Below, piece by piece: positions 1 through 9,107 of a stretch of DNA of 64,000 nt. A model generated the notes under the pieces. That model ran no database searches. It saw only the letters and a program-made list of their open reading frames with translations, and had not been told where the DNA came from. Numbering within the stretch: the first letter of the stretch is position 1; the number at the start of each line of letters is the position of its first letter. A program made the translations under genes and the position numbers. Source of the DNA: Terfezia claveryi (taxonomy: Eukaryota; Ascomycota; Pezizomycetes; Pezizales; Pezizaceae); the NCBI GenBank assembly GCA_015179025.1, contig WHUX01000167.1, positions 1 through 64,000 on the forward strand, written 5' to 3'.

Positions 1-1011
1 GTAACCTCCCCTAACTAAGACTAACTAAGTCCAGAGTAGATTTCTAGCTTTCTAGTCTCATAGGTTACTTAGAATAGCAAAGTAAATGCTGCTCCAAGGA
101 TCAAGTTACTGCCTTGAGACTATAATATAGTAGATAGTTGACTCATAACTCCTCTGATTAAGACCAACCTATTGAACAACTAAGCTTTAGGGCAGGTTTC
201 TAGCTTTCTAGTCTTATAGATTACTTAGTATAGCCACAGAAAATCTTGCTCTGAGATCAAATGGCTACTCCAAGATAGTAGATATCCTTGCTTTCATGAC
301 TAGACTCTTAGTGCCTATACATAAATTAAGAGTCAAATCAAATTCTACCTGACTCTTAAAACTAGAGATAATATCAAATCGAGTAAAACTAAATCTTATT
401 TAACTCTCAAAACTAAAGATAATATAATCTCAAATGAACGAAATCCAAACAAATACTTTGGTAGTTATTTATTTTACTATTGTTGTTATAATTATGTATA
501 TGCTTATAAAATATATAGGTCAAAATGATACTAGTAGCTTTAAAAATAGACTATGTATGTACTAGCATCTCTAAGTATTTTAAGCTAGTATATAAAGTTT
601 CGAAGTAGTTTAGTACTAGACTCTTGCAGATAAAAGTTATCATTACTAAGAGTCTGGGATCAAAAACAGGTATTTTGTATCAATAAAGCATTCTATAGCT
701 ACTATTATTTGTATATGCACAAGACAAGTTTATTTTAATAGTATTACTTAGTATTTAGTATCACTTACTGCATAATGATCAACAACTACTAATGATCAAC
801 ATGGACTCCCTACTAATATATAGTAATATTGTAATATTTCTATCAATATATACAATATCAATGCAGTAAAACAATAAATATAGGATAAAAACACTTAAAA
901 AACCCAAATTTAATATCTCTAACTTACTTCAATCTAGTCTAACCTTCTATAGCACCCAAACTCTTAATGATACCCTATATAATTACCCTCTAGTATAACC
1001 ACACTCTTATA
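1..1011. repeat. AT-rich degenerate repeat DNA, no gene
   Basis: No credible coding region. Two sets of imperfect direct repeats are visible. One starts at about 41 and 197 (a shared TTTCTAGCTTTCTAGTCT core followed by a similar 25-bp stretch). The other is at about 341-379 and 391-435. Differences between copies are mostly C/T and G/A transitions and the region is rich in TpA and poor in CpG. That pattern fits old transposon DNA decayed by RIP/MIP-like mutation, which is an inference. Confidence 0.5.
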
Positions 1012-2802
1012 TACTGTATATGACGGGGAAGCGGGACAGGACAGGGATGCGGGACACTTTCTTGGCGATGCCGAATCGGACGTTTTTACGGGTATCTCGA
1101 CCAATTTCATTCCAATGTTCATGAAACTTTGGGCCGTTCTTCTTGAGGGCCTTTAGATGCTCCTGTAGGTGCCCCGGACCTCCTTCACATCCTCTGCATT
1201 CCAAAGACCAACAGAGGTAAAAGGTACTATTTGGGCACTACTACGACTACCATTATCCCAATTGTGTACAATAAAGGGCCTCAACTTCAGAATATCTTTA
1301 CATATATATGTTCAAGTCCTGTGCAAAGTTTGGAAGCAATCGGGCAAACATTCATTGTGTTATTAATACTAAAAGTTAATAGTAAAGATATTATATGAGA
1401 CATGTTATACAAATTAGGATTAGTGGATGAAAATCTTGGCTGATTTCATCCCACCTTATATATTATGGAAGTACTACTTACCATATACTTCGACAAAATA
1501 ATAGTAGCATATATGATATACTGGAGCTAAATGAACTTCCTTTGGTAAACTGAACTACTTTACTCATTAGTAGCTTCATTAAACTAGTCTAGTATATTAT
1601 TTGAGCTATCCTAAAAGTACTTTTACCTCACTACTTTTCCTGCTTGAGCTTGCTAGAGTACCTACTTTAGTCTGAAGTCACCTGAATACTAATATATAGA
1701 TATAACCAATTTCCTTCTAATAGATATATCTAAGTTCTAATTTCCCGCCTGTATAAAAGTAGGTTAAGTGAGCTCAGTAACTCCTCAGTACAATCTATAA
1801 ACATATATACATTTAGCATATATGCTAATGGGAGTTGATAAAGAAGAAGAGCACCACTCGACTTTTTTACTTGCATTGAAGTATCTCGCTTATAGCGACA
1901 TCGCAACAGTAATGCTTGAAGTATTGTTTTAACAACTAGGCCACTTCCTGCTCTGTATCTATCTATATAACCAGATACCTTATTTCCTGATATATATGAC
2001 TTGAAACCCATACATATAGATCACCCTGCACTATCTCTACAAACTTCTCACACTACTGCAGGTCTCCCACAACTACAAGTCTCCTACATATCTGCCTTAA
2101 CTCAACTCCAACTCTCCCCATCCACCACTCCTGGGTATACAACACGTTCTGTACTACCTTTTCTTCACATAAGTCACATAGTGGATTCACTGCCCTCCTC
2201 ACTTGGAGCCACTCTACTTAACTTCCCCCCACCCCCCAATCTAATACATTATGCAAGTTTGAGTTAAACCTTTAATTTAGAAGTTTATATAACTCCACTT
2301 ATATTATATACGCTACTATTATTTTGGGAAGTATATGGTAAGACTCCATAATATATAAGGTGGGATGAAATCAGGGAGATTTTCATCCACTAATCCTAAT
2401 TTGTATATCATGTCTCATATAACATCTTTACTATTAACTTTTAGTATTAATAACACAATGAATGTTTGCCCTATTGCTTCCAAACTTTGCACAGGACTTG
2501 AACATATATATGTGAAGGATTCTGAAGTTGAGGCCCTATATTTACAAATTGGGATAATAGTAGCCATAGTAGTGCCCAAATAGTACCTTTTACCTCTGTG
2601 GGTCTTTGGAATGCAGAGGATGTGAAGGAGGTCCAGGACACCTACAGGAGCATCTAAAGGCCCTCAAGAAGAACGGTCCAAAGTTTCATGAACATTGGAA
2701 TGAAAGTGGTCGAGATACTCGTAAGAACGTCCGATTCGGCGTCGCCAAGAAAGTGTCCCGCATCCCTGTCGTGTCTCGCTTCCCCGTCATATACAGTAAC
2801 GA
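1012..2802. repeat. Fold-back structure with ~540-bp inverted-repeat arms
   Basis: The left arm (about 1012-1555) is the reverse complement of the right arm (about 2265-2802), with roughly 700 bp of unrelated AT-rich DNA between. The outer ends match as TACTGTATATGACGGGGAAGC against its complement near 2780-2800. Each arm can encode the same 65-68-residue peptide beginning MECRGCEGGPGHLQEH, on the minus strand at left and the plus strand at right. The arms differ mainly by transitions. It could be a fold-back transposon, two opposed copies of one repeat, or a palindromic duplication. The peptide is not recognised and is probably not a gene. Confidence 0.75.
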
Positions 2803-2889
2803 GCTCACCTAGTTCTAGTTCGCTATCTCTTTGCATCAAGTTATGGTTATTACGAGTTCCTTAGTTCGCCGTTTCATTATTATAGTCTC

Positions 2890-3117
2890 ATGTCTCAGTC
2901 TCGGGTTTTTACTTCCTTATTGTATTCAGTCCTCCATTCTCACGAGTTCCCTTATCAGTCAGTTCAGGCAATTCATTGTTGTAATAAGTTCGCGCGGGTC
3001 TGGCAGATTAACTTGCCCTATCCTTCAATCCACCCGGGTTTCCGGGTGGCTCCTCATGGCCCCCCTAACGGGGCCGCATAGGTAGTAACTAGTTTAAAAA
3101 AAAAAAAAAAAAAAAAA
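2890..3117 (+). mobile_element. Short A-tailed retroelement, copy 1 (SINE-like)
   Basis: The conserved 3' core (about 2998-3080) starts TGGCAGATTAACTTGCC, continues with hairpin CCACCCGG/CCGGGTGG (3030-3049) and hairpin GGCCCC/GGGGCC (3058-3075), and ends in a 23-nt poly-A run at about 3095-3117. The same core occurs at 4058, 6160 and 16930. Poly-A next to a structured 3' end is typical of LINE-mobilised non-autonomous elements. The 5' limit is not clear and no target-site duplication was found for this copy. Confidence 0.6.
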
Positions 3118-3937
3118 GGCGGTCCAGGCTATTCAGGCTGCCCCGGCTAGCCTGTTCGCCGGCCCGTTGACTATTTCATCATGAAATAGTAGGAAGTCGC
3201 TCCATCCCTCTAAGGTGAAATTTAATCAATAGTCATTAATGTTCAATTCCGTGTGTTTCCTCATCCAATGCATTAGGTGCTCCCTCTGATTCAACTCTTT
3301 CTTCCTGGAATAGGCTTGCTACAGGAGATTGCAGTAATGGTTGAGTACTTCTTATTTATAGCTTCCATCCATGTTTGTTGACCCTAAAAGAGCAACTCAG
3401 CCGTCAGTACATATGCTTCCGCAGGCCGATATAAATTGCGGGTCAGGGGTAACTACTCCTTAGATCCTGACAGGGCCTGGTCACTAGTAGGCTGGACATC
3501 TGAATCTAGCGCGAGTCCAGAGAAGCAAAGGGTACTCTTAGGATTCCTGCAGAAAAGATGGCATGCTTCTAGAGGCGTCTGTCGTACGAGGACTTCGTGA
3601 CATCGTGTTGATGTTATAACTTATTGGATTGCTAAGTCAAGTACTAGTAGTAGCTATTGGCTATGGAGCTATAAAAATATATAAGAAATCGAAACTCCAC
3701 ATTCATAGATGGTGCATGCGGCCGAATTTTATAACCTCGTGTACAGTGTATTGAGATTTGGGTATTGGGGCTGAATTAAAGACCTGGAGGAGATAGCGCT
3801 ATAACTCCTCAAAAAAATTAATCCAGGTCTGAGAATTGGAGTAGTATCCTGAAACACGTAATCTCGGGCCGAGCCGCCAGAGTTGTTTAAGATCCGGGGC
3901 TCCCCCTAGCTAGTGGGTTCATATATATGATCACACC
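3118..3937. other. Gene-free stretch
   Basis: No open frame with recognisable content, no RNA gene and no clear repeat. It separates two retroelement copies and is probably intergenic or decayed repeat sequence. Confidence 0.4.
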
Positions 3938-3951
3938 TACACATTTCAAGT

Positions 3952-4178
3952 TCTCAAATTTGATATGCCAATCGGCTCTTGAGTTGTGTCTGTTTTGTAC
4001 CTGCTTTTGCCTTTCGGCCCTTGAGATTTATTATTGCGGTACAGTATATAGGCGCTGGGCCTGGCAGATTAACTTGCCTTGTCCTGAATCCACCCACTGC
4101 AGTTTCCGGGTGGCTCCTCATGGTCCCCTTACTGGGACCGAGTAGGAGTAATGAGTATAAAAATATAAAAAATAAAAA
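3952..4178 (+). mobile_element. Short A-tailed retroelement, copy 2, with target-site duplication
   Basis: About 227 bp flanked by a 14-bp direct repeat, 3938-3951 and 4179-4192, with one C/T mismatch (TACACATTTCAAGT and TACATATTTCAAGT). The 3' core starts at about 4058. In the first hairpin the loop is enlarged (ACTGCAGTTT), leaving a CCACCC/GGGTGG stem. The second hairpin is GGTCCC/GGGACC (4122-4139). The tail is A/T-rich, AAAATATAAAAAATAAAAA. There is no coding capacity, so it is non-autonomous. Confidence 0.72.
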
Positions 4179-4192
4179 TACATATTTCAAGT

Positions 4193-4821
4193 GAACAGGA
4201 CAAGGCTACCATATTGGTAACTCCATTAAGGGTTTTCTATATATATACATATGGCGGATCATCGATAGATCAGCAAGAACGGACATGAACTGGAGAAATC
4301 CATGGAGAGTGTTGAGTTTGCAGTGTCCGCTAGCGTTCCCCCCCTGTGGAAAGACTCCAGCAGAGGTGTCTGAGCGTATAGGAGGAGTACCGTCTATATT
4401 GAGGATGACAGCGTAACCAGTTGGTAGGGGCAACATAGATATTGATGGGGAGAAGGGTCTAGAGAACATGTTTCGGAAAGCGCCCACAGCCTTGCATGGG
4501 TGGAGGTTGAGGACCTCTATATTGGGTAAGTTGAAGTGGACTTTAAATCTTCAGTATATGGAAATTAGAAACGACCTATATTGCCTAGGCCAGCCTTTCA
4601 CTAGGCCTATTCCTCTCAGCACTTGAAACTACAAGAGTGGTCGGCGTTGATAAAGCTATCTGAAGCTTTTAAGACGTATGACAAGGTAGGATGGATAGTA
4701 GTCAGCTACATGTTGACATATACTGGTATGTATGCCTATTCCCTACATCCTGAACCCCTCTATGGAATTTGAACTCACAGACCTTTATAAAGATGAAACA
4801 TACACTAATTGATGATATTGA
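4193..4821. other. Gene-free stretch upstream of the MFS relic
   Basis: Nothing supportable. The N-terminal part of the broken transporter downstream may once have extended into this stretch, but no transporter-like translation could be followed here. Confidence 0.35.
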
Positions 4822-6905
4822 GATGCTATACATGTAGGCTTCCTTATAGCATATGCTAAACTCAGTGACATCCTGGGCAAAAAGAACATGATGCTGCCCG
4901 GGTGGTTCATATTCACCTTTTTTCCCATACTATGTGGGGTTTTACAGAAGATAGAGCAGTCAGGTACCCCACAAACATTTGCGAGGCACAGTAAGGCTTA
5001 CTTGGCCCCCCCATAATTGCGTTTCGTAAATTCCAGGGCCTAGGCGCTTCAGGCATCTACTCCATGATTTCAGTAATTTTACCAACAATTTTAAAAGACA
5101 TTGCAAAACAGATGACAGTGACTTCAAGCGTCTTCTCCCTGAGGAGTGTTCTAGGGCCAGTGATAGGCGTGCTATCACAGAAAAAGCTGATTGCAGATGG
5201 GTTTTGAGTTGAAGTGAGTGACTATCCAATCCCAAATAGCTCCCGGCTGATTTGAGGGTGTTCTTGGTAATGTGGACCAGTAGTTGGCGTGGCTTGTTTG
5301 ATACTACTATTTTGCCACCCCATTGAGCCCATCAAAAAAGCGAAAGCACCAGCGAATTCAATCGATGTTGAAAAGAAGAAGAAATAGTCCCCTGTAAAAG
5401 TTGCACGTATCTTACCCTGTTTCATGAAGCGATATTTGTGGAGCGATTCTCTCCCTTGCCTTTTCTATTCTACTAGTTTTTGCTCTAGAAGAAGGAAGTG
5501 TCGAATTCCCCTATTCCAGCGTCACAATAATTGCCACCCTCATAGTGGCTGTGGTTTGTTTCATCCTCTTTGTTGTATGGGAAGAATGGGTCGTCAGGGA
5601 CCACCGCAGGACTTTGTCAGGCCAGCTATTAGACCATAGGATGACGTCAACAGATGCTTGTCAGCCAATCTTCCCAATGTGCCTTACCAAGCACCGTCTC
5701 ATTGCACGCCTCTTAGCAACTGGTTTCCTCTCAGGCTTCCCGTTTATGACGGCGGAGGGTAGAGTGGGGCGGCTTATAGGCGGACGAGGAGATGCCGTTG
5801 CCATCGGGAGCTGGGGGGGATTATTGACGAATATCCATTCATGCTAGAATGGGCTGGCCTTAGCTGGCCGGTAGCACTCACGATTTCCCTTTACACGTTC
5901 CTATTACACCTACGTTTCTATCCGCGTTGTTTGTCTATTTTGTTTTGACGCGGGCTCCAGTCAGGTCCCTCGGGGTCATCTGCCACTCAGGCGGTTAATG
6001 ACAGCATGGGAGCCTCGCGTCACTCGAGTATCTGCTTTACGTCTGTTTTGAGTCCATTCCACAGTTGTTTCGCACTTTCAGACATCTCGATGGCACCGTT
6101 TCTGGGCGCCTATGAATTCCCTTTACACATGTATCTGTCTTCTTTGCTTTCTGCTCGCCGGACCTGGCAGATTAACTTGCCTTGTCCTGAATCCACCCGG
6201 GTTTCCGGGTGGCTCTTCATGGTCACCTTACTGGGACCGAATAAGAGTAACAAGTATTTTTAAAAAAATAAAATAAAAAAAATCCCGTTTATGACGTCCC
6301 TATTCAACCTCCCACAGCATTTCCAAAACATCGCCCAGCTTTCAGCAACAGCAACTACTAAAATTCGGCTTTACCCTCTTCTGCTTTCTTCTGCATTTGC
6401 TATTGTAGTGGGTGCCATCCTCAACAATGTGGGGAAGGAGAATACTCGGTTAAAGTACTCTCCAGAGCTCTGGGACGCAACAATAAGTTCGTTCACAACA
6501 GTACATCTGCCAGTTCAATCCTTGGTTGTGGGTGTAGGAGTCATCCTCTCGTCCCTGGTCATTGCCTGCTGGGTGGAGGTCTCGGAAGCGGACATAGCTG
6601 TCGTGATGAGTGCAATAGTGCAAGTCCGTGTAGTTAGAGAGTGTATAGCACTAGCTGTGTGTTCTGAATTATTGAGCCATTTGGTTGAGGTAAATCTGCA
6701 GGGTGTGGTCATTAAGGAGGAGATGGCGGGACTATTGAGGAGTACGCAGTACATGCTGATATTGGGGCAGGAGAGATTTGAGATCGTAAGGACGGTGTAT
6801 GTAGATGGGTATGCAGATGGGTATGCACTGCGGATAATGGTTATAATTGCTTTTGCTGGTGCTGCGGTGGTGACTGCGTTGGAAGGTTTGGAGGCGTTGG
6901 GGTAA
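4822..6905 (+). pseudogene. Broken MFS drug/H+ antiporter-type transporter
   Basis: Successive frames give recognisable major facilitator superfamily segments in the right order. Near 4840-4950 is KLSDILGKK followed by a hydrophobic helix (compare the family loop GxLSDxxGRK). Near 5025-5190 are FQGLGASGIYSM and RSVLGPVIGV (family motif C region). At 5428-5751 are DICGAILSLAF and VFALEEGSVEFPYSS, typical of the helix 7-8 region. At 6291-6905 are NLPQHFQ and LRSTQYMLI, then a C-terminal helix. In-frame stops and frame changes separate the first three segments. A retroelement at 5752-6282 interrupts the gene. Removing it and one duplication joins the third and fourth segments in frame (FPFMT to SLFNLPQ). 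The second half stayed open, so decay may be fairly recent. Some frame changes could be missed introns; substrate unknown. Confidence 0.78.
5752..6282 (+). mobile_element. A-tailed retroelement, copy 3, inserted in the MFS gene
   Basis: About 531 bp between exact 14-bp direct repeats TCCCGTTTATGACG at 5738-5751 and 6283-6296, a perfect target-site duplication. The 3' core begins at about 6160. Hairpin CCACCCGG/CCGGGTGG lies at 6193-6212 and the degenerate hairpin GGTCAC/GGGACC at 6221-6238. The tail is TTTTTAAAAAAATAAAATAAAAAAAA. The copy is longer than copy 2, and its 5' half contains two related stretches (ATTTCCCTTTACACG near 5882 and ATTCCCTTTACACAT near 6116), suggesting internal duplication or a dimeric form. 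No protein is encoded. Confidence 0.85.
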
Positions 6906-8626
6906 GGAGAGCGTTCCTATTTGAGCGAAGCGCATTAGTCATGACGTTATTGTTGGTTATAATTGTTGATTATATGAATATATCCTTGTCTGAATAGCTG
7001 ATCAATTGCTATTGAAAACATACTTCCAAATGTACCTCTAACCCATTTTATCTTCCTCAAAGATTTACTCTATTAGATCTAAAGTCTCAATTAGCTTTAT
7101 GCTCCAGATATAATTTTGAAACCCAATTTACTGTATTTTCCCTTATTCCAATTTTGGCAGTGAGACATTTGTCAACTACCTAGTCTGGTTAGTCAATTAC
7201 CTATTTGTATCAATTGAGTCTTGGCAATAGAATACACTAAATCAGATGCTCATTACAAGCCAAAAACTCTGAACGAGCCTTGACAATATACAAGCCTTTA
7301 GCCAATTCAAAAATGCTGGTTGCTATACCGCTACGGATCAAGCCCATAAATACACATTGTGATCTATATTGAATCATGTGCAGGCTATACTGTGATTGAC
7401 GATGCCTCGGATTTTACAAAAGTGACAGTAACCCTAGCTAAGTTATAAATCTACGAACTTTAGAGTATGTCGACTCCGGATCTGTGTAGTCATTCACCGC
7501 TGGAAAAGACAAGAACTCTCCGAACTATACTCAGGCAAAGCAGGTGCATGTAAAGAGACTTATGCTAATAACCTCCCTACATAGGATACCTCTTACTAAA
7601 TAAGGGACAACTAGGGCAGGCACAGCAGTGCTCTTCTCACAGGAGGCAGTTCAAACATCTACCGTCCACATAGGAAAGATGTAAGCAAATTCGCACTTCT
7701 ATATCTGCTCAACCGCTCTTACCGAATCATACGCCAATCGCACAGAGACATAGTCAGAATCAGAAGATATCTTTGTATCCACATAACCCACCTTTCGAGG
7801 AACCTTGTGCCCCCAGCCCTATGTAATAAGATAGGTCCGGTGGTATTAAAAGAAAGTAAGAGAGGATAAAATGATTAGAATCAGGTTCGTACACCAAAAC
7901 TTAGCAAAGAAGTGTCAGGTATCATCCCCAACGAACCCACATTCACCATCCCAATGGGCACAAAACCTCGTTGATGTAGCAGAAGGAGCTGAGCTCCGGC
8001 TAGCTAATGAACGCGGCGCCTTCACTTCCTTTCCCATCAGTGACAAGTTCAGACCCGGCTGTTCTTGACCTCACCTTTTTAACCCAGCCCTATACCACAT
8101 TCACGGCTGGCAAACCCACCCAGTCCACATGGCTCTAGACCATGTTCCCATTTCATTCTCCCTTTCTCCCTCCCATGGTTCTACTCGAACATACCGTGGT
8201 CTCATACAAGTGGGGCTCGACAGGTAGTAATCCTTAGATATGAGATATGAGGTGGAAGGGGGAAGCGGTGGGAGCGGGGGGTGGCATGGAGCTCGATGCA
8301 ATTAGAATCGATCTTAGTCTAAAGAACTTAATCCTTCGGAATTTGTAGATGTAATGCTATAAAGATGAATGAAATAGTATAGCTGATTCTAGCATGAATG
8401 TATATGTTAACTAAATAAGGTAGTTATTAACTTCGTGGTAACAAAAATCTAAGTTCCTTGGATAGCTTAGGAGCCCATATTGAGTTCAACATTCCCACCA
8501 TGAATGAGAAAGAGGGTTCGCAGGTGTATCATAGTCAAATATGAAGCTCCGGTGGACATATACCTCTGTGCGTGCAAGGTGATTTGCCGAGACATTCGTT
8601 AATTGCCTGCATATTTCCAAAGAAAG
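6906..8626. other. Gene-free stretch
   Basis: No supportable gene. It contains one near-copy of the TAGTCTGGTTG motif at 7181. The small open frames near 7871 and 8101 have no recognisable content and look like chance. Confidence 0.4.
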
Positions 8627-9107
8627 TACTGTAAAAGCTGGCGGGCAAGACTGCAGTCATTTTTACAGTACAGTGGTTTTGCAAAAAAGCTATCTCCGCG
8701 CCTTATTCACGCTTGCTTTCTTCATCATAGGTTCTTTCTTATGTGTGATCCACCAGTGTGTTTTGGTTACAGATTTGTAAATGTAAGTAAGATGATGAAT
8801 AGGGACTTGAGCTTGTGGACGTTTAGCATTGTTTTCTGATGTGGGGCCTCGTCGTTTTGGTGGCATGCTGGGTATAGGGCTGAGGGTAGGTAAGTGTATG
8901 TGTACGTAGGTAGTGGGATGTTGGATACAAACATTGGAAGATTGATATTCTATGCTTAAACGCTAGAACATTCTACAGTCAGCAGTACCTACCTTTCTTA
9001 TACACGATACAACTCTCAAGCAAACACTCCCTAAACCTCCTCAGCGTCCTATTGGAGGTTATTTTCTTTACATTATTACTTTCTTGCCCGCCAGTTTTTT
9101 ACAATAA
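8627..9107. mobile_element. Candidate MITE with ~24-bp terminal inverted repeats
   Basis: The left end, 8627-8650, reads TACTGTAAAAGCTGGCGGGC plus AAGA. The reverse complement of 9083-9107 reads TATTGTAAAAAACTGGCGGG plus CAAGA. They differ by two substitutions and one indel. Both ends start with TA, as for a Tc1/mariner-type TA target. The interior (about 430 bp) has no credible protein. It is inferred to be a non-autonomous inverted-repeat element. Confidence 0.55.

Noticed and set aside
2606..2812. Small gene for MECRGCEGGPG peptide
   Set aside because: Present in both arms of a repeat, not recognisable, and with no sign of selection that could be judged from two copies.
2626..3135. Target-site duplication for retroelement copy 1 (GGAGGTCCAGG and GGCGGTCCAGG)
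   Set aside because: The left match lies within the repeat arm and also occurs in the other arm, and it is imperfect, so it is probably coincidental.
6291..6905. A free-standing 204-residue hydrophobic protein gene
   Set aside because: Its first residues fall inside the target-site duplication and it continues an upstream MFS segment in frame, so it is the second half of the broken transporter.
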